Positions 1 to 9,229 of a stretch of 64,000 bases of DNA are shown here, piece by piece. A program made the position numbers and the translations under genes. This stretch comes from Paenibacillus pabuli (GTDB lineage: Bacteria > Bacillota > Bacilli > Paenibacillales > Paenibacillaceae). Below the pieces are notes generated by a model. It was not told the origin of the DNA. It did no database searches and was given only the letters and a program-made list of their open reading frames with translations. Positions within the stretch are counted from its first letter, which is position 1; every line of letters starts with the position of its first letter. Where the stretch lies: NCBI RefSeq assembly GCF_023101145.1, contig NZ_CP073714.1, positions 1,178,001 to 1,242,000 on the forward strand. Direction: 5' to 3'.

Positions 1-2
1 GG

Positions 3-740
3 GAAGCGCAGCTTGCGCTGCAATACCGATTATTTGATGATGCGGAGAATGTCCTGTTTTACGAAGATATTGTTGCGATCGAGCGGAATCCGGTGTTTAT
101 GTATCCTAGAGAGATGGAGACGGAGATGATGGAGTCGTTATGGAATGGGACCCTCCCCGAAGCGGAAGATGTACTTCACAGGTTTTCCAAAAGAGTTCGA
201 GGTTCCGGATCCTATACGATCATGATTCAGGGATATCACATGCTGTTATCGGCCATTATTCAATTCATGGAAACCAAGGGCCCTGGCATGCTGGAACGAC
301 TTGGAGGCAATCTGTTCGATCAGCTGCTGGAAAATCAGACATCAAGGGAGATGCACGATTGGTTTATCGGTGTGTTATTTCCATTATGTATAGAGATCAG
401 TCAGGATCTCCGAACCCATTCATCCAGACATATTATACAACGCGTATGCGAACACCTGAATCTCCAACCCGAAGGAGTACAATCCCTCTCGGATTGTGCG
501 GAGCTTGTGAATGTCAGTCCATCGTACTTAAGCAGGCTTTTCAAGAAGGAGATGGGGGTATCCTTTATCGAATATCTTATGAATCTGAAAGTGCAAAAAG
601 CAAAAGAATTGTTGAAGGATACCGATTGTACCATAACGGAGATTGCAGAAAGGGTAGGCTATTCGGAACGCAACTTGAACAGGGCGTTTCAGCGTTTTGT
701 TCAAATGTCCCCGAACCAGTACCGCATGTCCGTCCGCTAG
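3..740 (+). CDS. AraC-type response regulator, 3' part only
   Basis: The reading frame is open from the left edge of the window, so only the last 245 residues are present and the start lies outside. The final 100 residues form a typical AraC/XylS DNA-binding domain: a first helix-turn-helix (SPSYLSRLFKKEMG) and a second one (ITEIAERVGYSERNLNRAFQ), ending in the family signature MSPNQYR. The visible upstream part resembles the variable middle region of YesN-type response regulators, but a receiver domain cannot be seen because it would lie off the window. Such proteins usually pair with a YesM-type kinase and activate sugar transporter genes; no partner is visible here. It is followed after 109 bases by an oxidoreductase gene. 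The family call is secure; the response-regulator call is inference from the middle region. Confidence 0.8.
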   Translation, partial: EAQLALQYRLFDDAENVLFYEDIVAIERNPVFMYPREMETEMMESLWNGTLPEAEDVLHRFSKRVRGSGSYTIMIQGYHMLLSAIIQFMETKGPGMLERLGGNLFDQLLENQTSREMHDWFIGVLFPLCIEISQDLRTHSSRHIIQRVCEHLNLQPEGVQSLSDCAELVNVSPSYLSRLFKKEMGVSFIEYLMNLKVQKAKELLKDTDCTITEIAERVGYSERNLNRAFQRFVQMSPNQYRMSVR

Positions 741-849
741 ATTTGAAGACAAAGGATAGACGGCGGCATAAGAAAGCCTTAACATACAATTATAGCTACC
801 CAAGAACAAGAACCTTACAAAACATAGAGACATAAGGAGGAGACCTACA

Positions 850-1743
850 GTGACCAATACTACAAAGGCACCTGCAGAGACGAAAGTTGGCTTTATCGGT
901 ACAGGCGTGATGGGCAAAAGCATGGCAGGTCACATCCAGCAGGCAGGCTACCCACTACATGTCTATACACGCACGGCCGCCAAAGCGGAAGCGCTGGTGA
1001 AGGAAGGTGCCGTATGGCATGACACACCAGCCAAACTGGCAGCCGAGTGTGATGTCATCATCACGATGGTGGGGTATCCAAAGGATGTCGAGGAAATTTA
1101 TCTTGGCGAAAATGGTCTCGTAGCGAACGCCAAACCGGGCTCTTATCTGATTGATATGACCACATCCAGTCCGCTGCTGGCCGCACGGATCTATGAAGCC
1201 GCTGAAGCCAAAGGACTGCATGCATTGGATGCACCTGTTTCCGGTGGAGATATCGGAGCACGGGATGGCAAGCTGTCCATCATGGTTGGTGGTAGCTCAG
1301 AGGCCTTCGAGGCGGTTCGTCCGTTGTTCGAGCAAATGGGCACCAATATTGTGCTGCAAGGCAAGGCAGGAGCAGGACAGCATACCAAAATGTGCAACCA
1401 AATTGCCATTGCTTCAGGCATGATGGGTGTATGCGAGGCACTCGCTTATGCCAAGACATCCGGTCTGGACGCGGAGAATGTGCTGAAGAGTATTGCTACC
1501 GGTGCAGCCGGAAGCTGGTCGCTCAGCAACCTTGGTCCGCGCATGATTGCAGGCGATTACGAGCCTGGATTCTATGTAAAACATTTTATCAAAGACATGG
1601 GTATCGCTCTCGAATCCGCCAAAGCCATGGGCATGAAGACACCAGGATTGGCGCTGGCCGAATCCTTGTATCAGGAAATCTCAAGGAATGGTCTGGATGA
1701 GAAGGGTACACAGGTGCTTTACACATATTATTTACAGGCTTAA
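850..1743 (+). CDS. NAD(P)-dependent beta-hydroxyacid dehydrogenase (3-hydroxyisobutyrate dehydrogenase family)
   Basis: A 297-residue cytoplasmic oxidoreductase of the 3-hydroxyisobutyrate/tartronate semialdehyde reductase family. The N-terminal Rossmann motif GFIGTGVMG spans residues 14-22, the substrate-binding signature DAPVSGGDIGARDG begins near residue 127, and the catalytic lysine is K180 in GAGQHTKMCNQ. The length is normal for the family. The GTG start follows a strong AAGGAGG site (about 834-840). It stands alone, ending at a terminator-like hairpin, and its substrate cannot be told from sequence: 3-hydroxyisobutyrate, 2-hydroxy-3-oxopropionate and succinic semialdehyde are all possible for the family. 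Confidence 0.88.
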   Translation: MTNTTKAPAETKVGFIGTGVMGKSMAGHIQQAGYPLHVYTRTAAKAEALVKEGAVWHDTPAKLAAECDVIITMVGYPKDVEEIYLGENGLVANAKPGSYLIDMTTSSPLLAARIYEAAEAKGLHALDAPVSGGDIGARDGKLSIMVGGSSEAFEAVRPLFEQMGTNIVLQGKAGAGQHTKMCNQIAIASGMMGVCEALAYAKTSGLDAENVLKSIATGAAGSWSLSNLGPRMIAGDYEPGFYVKHFIKDMGIALESAKAMGMKTPGLALAESLYQEISRNGLDEKGTQVLYTYYLQA

Positions 1744-1761
1744 TCGTCATAATCAAGCAAG

Positions 1762-1807
1762 CAGCGTGTTCTTTTTCTTCAATAGAAAGGAATACGCTGT
1801 TTTTTTA
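1762..1807 (+). terminator. Rho-independent terminator after the hydroxyacid dehydrogenase
   Basis: CAGCGT at 1762 pairs with ACGCTG ending near 1799, with imperfect pairing continuing inwards across a T-rich and A/G-rich arm, followed by a run of seven or more T. Confidence 0.7.
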
Positions 1808-1990
1808 AAAAATCCCCTTCTCGTATGCGTCTAAAGTCACAGTATTGGTTAAAGATTCGTATATACTTTAGTTGAATAATCAAATTTTGATCCTCTTCCC
1901 TTTATTTTCGCCTCTTTTTATCCGACATAAGTAATAGAAGTATACATAATGGATGTGCGAAACCCATACTACATAGAACGGAGCTTGCCC

Positions 1991-2722
1991 ATGTTCAAAA
2001 AAATCCTGTCTCTGTTCAAGTCACAGCCAGAGCTTGCGAACCAGATTACAGCTTCCGCTTCATCTTTACCGTCAACGGCACCCATGCCCACACGAATGGT
2101 TCGCAGTCGGCGCAAAACAAAATCGGACGGGGATTGGACCCGCCAGCCAGAGGAACCGAGCACTGCCCAGCAGCTGCAAGGTCTTCCGGGGGAATACAAA
2201 GTCCTGAACGACTTGCTCGTTTCCAATACAAAGTCCCGCTCGGGGTATTCGTCGATCGATCATGTTGTCATCGGTCCGCGTGGAATCTTCGTGATCGAGA
2301 CACGAAACCTGACGACTGGTGAGATTCGCGGCGGCCGAAGAGAGGCCAACTGGACCGTCAGCAGCAGCCGAATCAAGATGTACAACCCATTAATGCAGCA
2401 CCGGGGGCATGTGGAGGCCATTCAGGCACACCTCGGCGATTATAAAAGAGTTCGTCTTATCTCCATGGTGACCTTCACCAATCGCTGTCGAATCAGTGTT
2501 GATCCCGCTGTGCGGTATGTCAATTCGGATGAACTGATTATCTATGATCATGAATTGGTGGAGACCATCCTGCGCAAAACGGAAAGGCTTGAGAACGAAG
2601 TACCCGAAACGTTGTATAAAGAACAGGATATTCAGGCGATCTACAACATGCTGTCCGCAGTCAATTCCACGGATCCCCAGATTCGGGCTGATCATATGGA
2701 AAAGGCCAAGGGCATCAAGTAA
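1991..2722 (+). CDS. NERD-domain protein (nuclease-related domain)
   Basis: A 243-residue protein whose central part matches the NERD domain, a predicted nuclease-like fold common in Bacillales. Visible signatures are GEYKVLNDLL, then SSIDHVVIGPRGIFVIETRN with the Asp and Glu expected of the endonuclease-like core, at roughly residues 75-115. The N-terminal 60 residues are basic and low in complexity, and no signal peptide or membrane segment is seen. I place the start at ATG 1991 because GGAG lies seven bases upstream (1980-1983); an in-frame ATG at 1949 would add 14 residues but has no good ribosome binding site. It has its own upstream gap and a downstream inverted repeat, so it is probably monocistronic. 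The biological role is unknown; the domain call is fairly secure. Confidence 0.78.
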   Translation: MFKKILSLFKSQPELANQITASASSLPSTAPMPTRMVRSRRKTKSDGDWTRQPEEPSTAQQLQGLPGEYKVLNDLLVSNTKSRSGYSSIDHVVIGPRGIFVIETRNLTTGEIRGGRREANWTVSSSRIKMYNPLMQHRGHVEAIQAHLGDYKRVRLISMVTFTNRCRISVDPAVRYVNSDELIIYDHELVETILRKTERLENEVPETLYKEQDIQAIYNMLSAVNSTDPQIRADHMEKAKGIK

Positions 2723-2786
2723 AGGATCAGAACCTGTTGTATCAATTGAGCGTGGCAAATTTAGAATTGAACAAAATGAAGAATAG

Positions 2787-2842
2787 GTGCTCTTCATATG
2801 ATTCCATCACTTGATGTAAGTTGTGGATGAAATGAAGAGCAC
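2787..2842. terminator. Inverted repeat, possible terminator, in the 2723-3108 gap
   Basis: An 11-base perfect inverted repeat: GTGCTCTTCAT at 2787-2797 and ATGAAGAGCAC at 2832-2842. The 34-base loop contains further partial pairing (TTCCATCAC against GTGGATGAA). No long T run follows, so termination is uncertain. The rest of the 386-base gap up to the lipoprotein gene is AT-rich and presumably carries that gene's promoter, but I see no convincing -35/-10 pair. Confidence 0.45.
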
Positions 2843-3108
2843 AGGATTCTTATCAGCACGGTTGTCCTTTTATGGATGACAGTGTTTTTTGTGTTTCTGT
2901 CAGATAAAGAAGTAGTCAGGAATACAGCAGGATACAGGCACTTTGTCGTATACACCCAGTATTTAACTTATGATAAAATAAAGACCAGAAATTCATAATG
3001 AAATATCCATGTTATCCGAAATGTAATTTGTGAAATGAACTATTCATGGATTGAAGTAGGGGTTAATGTAACTCAGATACATACATAAGATAAGGGGAAG
3101 ATTACACG

Positions 3109-4008
3109 ATGAGATGGAATTATAGAATCAAGATGTTCACGGCCATTTTCAGCTTGGCTGCCATACTGACTGCATGTGGCGGTGGAGCGAAGGAAGTAAC
3201 AACGAAGGAGTCCTCTCAGAATGCCGGAACAGTAGCCACAGCGACCAATAGTTCTGACACCTCAATGACTGACACATCAGCAGCAGGGAAGAATGCAGAA
3301 GACTCTGCAGGCACCTCCTCAATTTCCGATACAGCGGGGTCTTCGCCTGAAGAAGGCAAGATCGGACTGGACTCTACACTGGAGGAATTGAAGCAGAAAT
3401 ATGCCGACAAACTTGGCTATATTCGTGTGCCGCTTAATGACCATCCGGTGCGCAGGGTAAGTGAAGAAGGCTCCAAAAATATTAATATCGCCAACTACAG
3501 TGATGCGGTCGTAAATATGAACACAGGTATTCCCATTCATTCGGATTCACAGCGATTGATTGATGATGCCTTTCCTTTTTTCACAACCGTTCAGGCACCG
3601 GAAGTGTCCTATGTATCATGGGAAGAAGCTACCAACCTGGAGCGTGCCATGGTGAAGACGTTGTTTATCTCTCGTCAGGCGCTGCTGCTTACGGAGGACG
3701 CTATGAAGAACAAGGATTACACGAGTCAGACCTTTACGGACTCGATGGAATTCTTCAAGAACGCAGCGGAGTTTGATTCCATGGCACCTGTCGCACAGCA
3801 TCAGTATGACATCACCTTAACGAAACTGTACGATAAAGCCCGCGATGTGTGGGGCAAGCTGGCTGCCATCGATCCGGTTCAGGATGAGGCCGCATTTGCC
3901 GAGATGTATAAAGCAGCACGAACGGAAGCGAATAACACGATGGGGCTGCTGAACATTTTGCTGTCCACCAATGAAGAGGAACGTTTGGAGCAGACCTACG
4001 GTAAATAA
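3109..4008 (+). CDS. Predicted lipoprotein of unknown function
   Basis: A 299-residue protein with a lipoprotein signal peptide: a basic start, a hydrophobic stretch and lipobox LTAC with Cys23. Residues about 25-85 form a linker rich in Ser, Thr, Ala and Asp, typical of a flexible spacer that lifts a domain off the membrane. The folded part (about residues 90-299) is mostly helical in character and I do not recognise its family. The ATG start follows AAGGGGAAG. It is flanked by a gap upstream and a terminator downstream, so it is probably transcribed alone. Its place next to a two-component system is suggestive but it has its own terminator, so no functional link is claimed. Confidence 0.72.
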   Translation: MRWNYRIKMFTAIFSLAAILTACGGGAKEVTTKESSQNAGTVATATNSSDTSMTDTSAAGKNAEDSAGTSSISDTAGSSPEEGKIGLDSTLEELKQKYADKLGYIRVPLNDHPVRRVSEEGSKNINIANYSDAVVNMNTGIPIHSDSQRLIDDAFPFFTTVQAPEVSYVSWEEATNLERAMVKTLFISRQALLLTEDAMKNKDYTSQTFTDSMEFFKNAAEFDSMAPVAQHQYDITLTKLYDKARDVWGKLAAIDPVQDEAAFAEMYKAARTEANNTMGLLNILLSTNEEERLEQTYGK

Positions 4009-4071
4009 TGGTTTAGAAGATACGCTGTTCCGGGAAATGTTCGTAGGGACTATCCTTCATAGATTAGGTAG

Positions 4072-4109
4072 AAACTCTGACTACCGTTGATGCGGGGTCA
4101 GGGTTTTTC
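4072..4109 (+). terminator. Rho-independent terminator after the lipoprotein gene
   Basis: AAACTCTGAC at 4072-4081 pairs with GTCAGGGTTT at 4097-4106 (one G-U pair), followed by TTTTT and a second T-rich stretch. Confidence 0.75.
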
Positions 4110-4172
4110 TGTTGTTTTTATAAGGGGTATGCTATCTTTTTTAAGAAAGTGGTGCGGTCAAGGGGGAGATGG

Positions 4173-5960
4173 GTGTGGAGAGAGATGAGATGGATTCAAT
4201 TATGTAAACGCTTTAAATTCAGAACAAAACTGATTTTGTTTCTGTCGGCGGCGACTGTATTGATATCAGGCATCACGGGATTAATTACTTATCGCATACA
4301 TATTTCGCTGTTTAATGAAGAGGTGAGCCGCCAGTATAGTCTTACCGCAGAACAGGTACTTGCAAGACTCGACTCCAGAGTACACGACATGTATAAAGTA
4401 ACGGACTACATTACATTGAACCCTTCCGTGAAAAATGCAATCAAGGCACAGGCTGCGGGCATTTCCTCCTATGATCAGATGAAGCTGGAGGATGAACTGG
4501 ATGACCAGTTGTACCAGGTGCGTCTCGATGCACCAGAGATCATGGGCATTCGAATCTATGATCTTAAGGGGAACATATTTAATCTCGGCACGTTTGCAGG
4601 CTCGTTTCAACAGATGGACTCTTCATATTTGGATGATATGGTCCATAAGCTGGAAGGGACGGGCGGGGAATATGTGTGGAACCGTCTGGATGCAGATGCT
4701 TTTCTTCAGGAGGAAAAATCGAACTGGATTCTCGCAGGGCGTTTGATGCGTTCGGTTGATCTGGAGACGTATGGAGTCATGTTAATCCTCTTTAATACCT
4801 CCCTGTTTGAATCCTATCTCAAGGACCTGCGTCTTAATGAAGATATTGCCGCGTATTTGTTGGATGCAGATGGGAAACTGATATATGCGTTTCATAATCA
4901 GGATGCAGACCCACCACCGCTTACACAGCTAAGCGTGGGGGCAACAGAGATTAGGGACGAGCAGGGAACCGCTCACTTGTATACAAAACAAACGTCGGAC
5001 AAAGCCAAGTTCACGTTGATCAGCAAAGTATCCTTGGCACAGATTCAGCACAAGGGCAAGATTATTGTTAAAGTGGCGGTATTTTCCGCAGCAGCCACGG
5101 TGCTGTGTTCGTGGATCATTATTACGATCATCAGCCGCAGGCTGCTGCGTCCGCTGGCCAGACTGGTCAACGCAATGAAAAGAGTGCGCGACGGACAATT
5201 CGATACACGCGTTCCGATTCAGACACAGGATGAGCTGGGCTTTATCGGGGAACGATTCAATGCGATGGCATCGCGAATCGACACATTAATTCATGAAGTG
5301 TATGAGCGCGAATTAAGTGAAAAGCAAGCCGAGCTTAAAGCCATTCAGGCCCAGTTGAATCCACACTTTCTGTATAACACACTAAGCATGTTTTTCTGGA
5401 AGTTCTATATGCTTGGAGATGAGAAATCGGCGCGATTGGTTACGGCCTTATCCGAGATGCTGCAGTACACACTGGAACCGGTCCAGCGGTTAACTACTTT
5501 GCAGGATGAAATGACCCAGATTGACCATTACCTGCAGATTCAGCAGGCCCGGTATCAGGAGGCGTTGTCAATCGAGATCTCTGTTCCTCCTGAATTGCTT
5601 CGTTGCCAGGTTATTCGACTGCTGCTGCAACCCATCGTGGAGAATGTGTTTGTACATGCCTTTGCGGACAAAAGGGACAATCGTCGTCTGAAGATTCGCG
5701 GCTTCCGGTACGATGGAAATGACGCAGAGTCGGATATGCTTATCCTGGAGATTGCAGATAACGGGTGCGGGATGGACCCATCCATAATGGATCGCATTTT
5801 TGCCCCCATGGCGCACGCTGAGGAGGAACGTCAACACATTGGCATGCGAAGTGTACTCAGACGAATCGAACTAATTCATGGAGAACCCTATGGTGTGCAG
5901 ATCGAATCTACTGCTGAAGTGGGGACGATGGTACGGCTTCGTTTGCCATATCAGGTGTAG
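4173..5960 (+). CDS. YesM-type sensor histidine kinase
   Basis: A membrane sensor kinase of about 595 residues. An N-terminal membrane helix (about residues 13-37) and a second near residues 300-320 bracket an extracellular sensing region of about 260 residues. Then come a HAMP linker (about 325-375), the His_kinase motif LNPHFLYNTL with the phosphorylated His at about residue 398, and an ATPase domain with N box LQPIVENVFVHAF, G1 box IADNGCGM and a final IGMRSVLRRI stretch. This is the 5TM-independent, LytS/YesM-like class that partners AraC-type regulators and senses extracellular sugars. The start is uncertain: GTG 4173 follows AGGGGGAG closely, while GTG 4149 and ATG 4185 are in the same frame. 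The response regulator gene follows after 73 bases. Confidence 0.87.
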   Translation: MWREMRWIQLCKRFKFRTKLILFLSAATVLISGITGLITYRIHISLFNEEVSRQYSLTAEQVLARLDSRVHDMYKVTDYITLNPSVKNAIKAQAAGISSYDQMKLEDELDDQLYQVRLDAPEIMGIRIYDLKGNIFNLGTFAGSFQQMDSSYLDDMVHKLEGTGGEYVWNRLDADAFLQEEKSNWILAGRLMRSVDLETYGVMLILFNTSLFESYLKDLRLNEDIAAYLLDADGKLIYAFHNQDADPPPLTQLSVGATEIRDEQGTAHLYTKQTSDKAKFTLISKVSLAQIQHKGKIIVKVAVFSAAATVLCSWIIITIISRRLLRPLARLVNAMKRVRDGQFDTRVPIQTQDELGFIGERFNAMASRIDTLIHEVYERELSEKQAELKAIQAQLNPHFLYNTLSMFFWKFYMLGDEKSARLVTALSEMLQYTLEPVQRLTTLQDEMTQIDHYLQIQQARYQEALSIEISVPPELLRCQVIRLLLQPIVENVFVHAFADKRDNRRLKIRGFRYDGNDAESDMLILEIADNGCGMDPSIMDRIFAPMAHAEEERQHIGMRSVLRRIELIHGEPYGVQIESTAEVGTMVRLRLPYQV

Positions 5961-6033
5961 AGGCTGTGGGAGGTGTATGTGGACGGTCAAATGCTGAACG
6001 AACAGATAAAATGCGGAGAGGAGAATACATTCA

Positions 6034-7110
6034 TTGAATGGACGAATGCTCGTGGTTGATGATGAAGCGATGTTTCGGCAGGGATTAATACATCTGATTC
6101 GCAACAATCCGCTCGGTTGGGAAGTGGTTGGTGAGGCTTCCGATGGAGAAGAAGCGCTGCAAGCCGTGGGCAGCTGTGCACCAGATTTAATTATTACGGA
6201 TATCAACATGCCTGTGATGGATGGCCTGGACTTGGCCGAACAGATTCATGATCGCGGTCAGGACATTATGATCATTATTTTGACTGGCTATCGGGAATTT
6301 GAATATGCACAGCGCGCCATCCGTTATGGCGCCATGGAGTTTCTGCTAAAGCCCTTTTCGCTTGATGAAGCATGTCGTGTTCTGCGGAAAGCGCATGAGC
6401 GATACCGCCAGCGCCAATCCGATAACCGGATCAGGGAGCAGTACAGCCAGACGGAGCGATCAGATCAATTGCGTGATGAATTGGCAGCGCTTTTGTTGAA
6501 CCAGCAGATGCAGCAAATGGCCGCAAGGATTGAGGAACTGTTCAGCAAAGCTTCCCGAATGCCGCTGCCTGAATGCAAAGCCGAGATTCAGTTACTCCTA
6601 AAGGTAATGACCGATCTGTTAGTGCAGCAATTCCGTCTTCAACAGTCTGCGGGTGTCGACAAGTTCGGTCCAGATCCATTGCTCTGGATTCATACGGTAG
6701 CAGAAGTGATGGCTTGGGCACGCTGCAAAACTGAAGAATGGCTTGGTATGCTGCTGCGGCTTACGCAGGAGCAGCAGGATCATGTGGTTCCACGAGTCCT
6801 TCAGTATATCGAGATGAACTATTCCACTAACTGCACCCTCCAGGCCGCAGCCGCAAATGTTCATGTGACCCCCAACTATCTCAGTCACCTGTTCAAAAAA
6901 GAAATAGGCCATGGTTTCAGCCAGTACGTCAGCAAGCGTAGAGTGGAGAAAGCGAAGCTGCTGCTGCACAGCACCCGGCAGAGCATGGCGGACATTGCCG
7001 AACAGACCGGGTTTGATAACTCCAGTTATTTTACAACCGTATTCAAACAGATGACTGGTTTGTCACCCCGCGAATTTCGCAAGCAGCCGAGTCTTGAGAG
7101 CAACGGATAG
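6034..7110 (+). CDS. YesN-type response regulator (receiver + AraC HTH)
   Basis: A 358-residue response regulator. The receiver domain spans residues 1-120 with the acidic pair D9-D10, the phosphoacceptor D56 in ITDINMPVMDG and the conserved Lys in LLKPFS. The C-terminal 100 residues are an AraC domain with HTH segments VTPNYLSHLFKKEIG and MADIAEQTGFDNSSYF and the signature GLSPREFRK. TTG at 6034 is taken as start because GGAGAGGAG lies about ten bases upstream; the next ATG (6046) would be too far from that site. It pairs with the preceding kinase and most likely activates the importer operon that starts 200 bases downstream; the link is inference from gene order. Confidence 0.88.
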   Translation: MNGRMLVVDDEAMFRQGLIHLIRNNPLGWEVVGEASDGEEALQAVGSCAPDLIITDINMPVMDGLDLAEQIHDRGQDIMIIILTGYREFEYAQRAIRYGAMEFLLKPFSLDEACRVLRKAHERYRQRQSDNRIREQYSQTERSDQLRDELAALLLNQQMQQMAARIEELFSKASRMPLPECKAEIQLLLKVMTDLLVQQFRLQQSAGVDKFGPDPLLWIHTVAEVMAWARCKTEEWLGMLLRLTQEQQDHVVPRVLQYIEMNYSTNCTLQAAAANVHVTPNYLSHLFKKEIGHGFSQYVSKRRVEKAKLLLHSTRQSMADIAEQTGFDNSSYFTTVFKQMTGLSPREFRKQPSLESNG

Positions 7111-7185
7111 AAGTGGATGGAATCAGTCCTTTTGTCTAAGCCAACCATCATCAAGATGCTCCTAATACCAAGCTATCTAACTCAC

Positions 7186-7213
7186 AGCCCCACGATGTGG
7201 GGCTATTTTGCGT
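7186..7213 (+). terminator. Rho-independent terminator after the two-component genes
   Basis: AGCCCCAC at 7186-7193 and GTGGGGCT at 7197-7204 form a perfect 8-base stem with a three-base loop, followed by ATTTTGCG. It separates the regulator pair from the importer genes. Confidence 0.75.
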
Positions 7214-7245
7214 AGAAATTTAAAAAAGGATCGTTGAATATTGAA

Positions 7246-7259
7246 TGTTTGCGCTTACA
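7246..7259 (+). promoter_or_regulatory. Candidate catabolite-responsive element (cre)
   Basis: TGTTTGCGCTTACA fits the CcpA cre consensus TGWNANCGNTNWCA with one mismatch. It lies about 50 bases upstream of the importer operon start, a usual place for carbon-catabolite control. This is a motif match only. Confidence 0.4.
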
Positions 7260-7311
7260 ATTTTATCTAAAATACAACTATAGACATCCACAGCAGAGAG
7301 GAGTGATGAAC

Positions 7312-8283
7312 ATGAAGGGAGAACTGACCGCAGGGAAGCCAAGGCTGGAACCGCCTGACAGCGAAGTGAGGCAGAGAATCCGGCAGCAGCGGCTTCGCCG
7401 ATTTAAGACCAATATTCCGTTAATTTTAATGTTTCTTCCGGTGATCCTGTTCTATCTGACCTTCCGTTATGCACCGATTGGTGGACTGGTTATGGCCTTC
7501 AAGGATTATAACTTCTACGACGGGCTTTGGCATAGTCCATGGGTGGGCTTGGATCATTTCCATACTCTGTTCAGTGATCCACGGACAGTGGAGATTATTC
7601 GAAACACCTTGTTCCTCAGTCTGCTCAGCATTATCGTGGGTTTTCCTATCCCGATTATTCTCGCGATCATGCTGAATGAAGTGAGAAACATAGCGTTTAA
7701 GCGGACCGTGCAGACCGTGGTGTATATGCCCCACTTCTTCTCATGGGTCATCATTGCGATGATGATTATGACCGTATTTTCACTGGAGAACGGAATTGTG
7801 AACCGATGGGTGGAAGCCTGGACGGGAGAGCCGTATCCGTTTATGTATAACAAAGGCTCCTGGATCGCCGTATTTGTCGGGTCAGGCATCTGGAAGGACA
7901 TGGGCTTTAATGCCATTATTTTTCTGGCAGCACTAACGACCATCGATCCAAGCCAGTACGAAGCTGCACAGATGGATGGGGCGAGCAAACTGCGGCAGAT
8001 CTGGCATGTCACCCTTCCGGGCATCCGCTCCACCATTATTTTGCTGCTTATTCTGTCGATGGGGCGCGTAATGGAAGTGGGATTCGACCAGGTGTATATG
8101 CTGCAGAACTCCAACGTGAACGAGGTAGCCGATGTCATCAGCACGTATATCTACCGCACAGGTCTTCAGGGAGCACAGTTCAGCCTGACGACGGCTATGG
8201 GATTATTTGAATCGCTGGTCGCATTCATTCTCATTTTCTGTGCCAACTATATCGCGCGTCGATTTAACGAAGGTTTGTGGTAG
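7312..8283 (+). CDS. CUT1 sugar ABC transporter permease (LplB-like)
   Basis: A 323-residue inner-membrane permease with six predicted membrane segments starting at about residue 32 (IPLILMFLPVILFYLTF). The EAA loop that docks the ATPase reads EAAQMDGASKLRQIWHVTLP. The length and the first-helix motif RYAPIGGLVMAFKDYN are typical of the LplB/YteP group of the CUT1 family, which import oligosaccharides together with an LplC-type permease and a long binding lipoprotein. ATG 7312 is chosen because AGGAG at 7299-7303 is eight bases upstream; ATG 7306 is too close. The partner permease follows directly. No ATPase gene is present, so a shared MsmX-type ATPase is the likely motor. Confidence 0.9.
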   Translation: MKGELTAGKPRLEPPDSEVRQRIRQQRLRRFKTNIPLILMFLPVILFYLTFRYAPIGGLVMAFKDYNFYDGLWHSPWVGLDHFHTLFSDPRTVEIIRNTLFLSLLSIIVGFPIPIILAIMLNEVRNIAFKRTVQTVVYMPHFFSWVIIAMMIMTVFSLENGIVNRWVEAWTGEPYPFMYNKGSWIAVFVGSGIWKDMGFNAIIFLAALTTIDPSQYEAAQMDGASKLRQIWHVTLPGIRSTIILLLILSMGRVMEVGFDQVYMLQNSNVNEVADVISTYIYRTGLQGAQFSLTTAMGLFESLVAFILIFCANYIARRFNEGLW

Positions 8284-8297
8284 GAAGGGGGAGCAGC

Positions 8298-9167
8298 GTG
8301 AGAAGAACTCGCGGAGAACAAGTATTTTATATGATCAATTATGTATTGTTAACATTGGTCGCCATCAGCTGCATCCTGCCCCTACTGAATATTGTGGCTC
8401 TGTCATTGAGCGATGCAAGAGCCGTGGTATCCGGCAAAGTAGGGCTATGGCCGGTCGACTTCACCTGGTTTTCCTATCACAGTTTATTGACCGGGACGCC
8501 GATTCTGAATGCATTTTGGAACAGTGTCGAGATTACGTTAATCGGTACGGGGCTAAGTATGGCTGTTACGATTATGGCGGCGTATCCGCTGTCGCGCAGG
8601 CATTTTTACAACCGGAGGTTTTTTACGATGGCGATGGTATTCACGATGATTTTTAACGGCGGACTGATCCCGACTTATCTGGTGGTGCAGAACCTTGGGC
8701 TGGTAAACAGCTATGGTGCACTCTGGCTGCCGGGTCTGGTGAGTACGTACAACATGCTGATCATGAGATCCTATTTCGAAAATCTGCCGGGGGAAGTGGA
8801 CGAAGCTGCACGCATCGATGGCTGCGGAGAACTCGGTCTTTTGTTCCGAATCGTGCTGCCGCTCTCCAAACCACTGCTGGCGACCATCGCTCTGTTCTAC
8901 GGTGTAGGGTACTGGAACTCATTCATGAATGTGATGATTTATATCAACGATACCTCCAAATACAACATGACTGTTCTGGTTCAGAACATGATCATGTCCA
9001 ATCTGAACGTACAGGATTTTACCGATCCGACGATGATTTCGAATCTGACGCCAGAGGGCATCCGGGCAGCGGCCGTGATCGTAATGGTCATTCCCATTTT
9101 GGCAGTATATCCGTTCTTGCAGAAATACTTTGTTAAAGGAGTTATGCTGGGTTCCATCAAAGGGTAG
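8298..9167 (+). CDS. CUT1 sugar ABC transporter permease (LplC/YtcP-like)
   Basis: A 289-residue membrane permease, partner of the preceding gene. It has six predicted membrane segments and the EAA loop DEAARIDGCGELGLLFRIVLPLSKP shape (Glu-Ala-Ala...Gly), and it ends in KGVMLGSIKG, the C-terminal signature of LplC/YtcP/YesQ permeases. GTG 8298 is taken as start, six bases after an AAGGGGGA site; the gene begins 15 bases after the stop of the first permease, so the two are cotranscribed. The substrate is unknown; LplC relatives move plant or microbial oligosaccharides. Confidence 0.9.
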   Translation: MRRTRGEQVFYMINYVLLTLVAISCILPLLNIVALSLSDARAVVSGKVGLWPVDFTWFSYHSLLTGTPILNAFWNSVEITLIGTGLSMAVTIMAAYPLSRRHFYNRRFFTMAMVFTMIFNGGLIPTYLVVQNLGLVNSYGALWLPGLVSTYNMLIMRSYFENLPGEVDEAARIDGCGELGLLFRIVLPLSKPLLATIALFYGVGYWNSFMNVMIYINDTSKYNMTVLVQNMIMSNLNVQDFTDPTMISNLTPEGIRAAAVIVMVIPILAVYPFLQKYFVKGVMLGSIKG

Positions 9168-9229
9168 CGCAGGCTGCAATCCATTCGCTTGTTTCGTTTC
9201 ATATTATATAAGAAAGTGGGTCTGATCTT

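Noticed and set aside
140..835. A 231-codon frame overlapping the AraC gene and the gap after it
   Set aside because: It is a shadow of the true AraC frame; composition and lack of family signature mark it as non-coding.
4200..4216. cre-like TGTAAACGCTTTAA at the start of the first sensor kinase gene
   Set aside because: It lies inside coding sequence for KRF-type residues and lacks the terminal CA of the consensus; likely coincidental.
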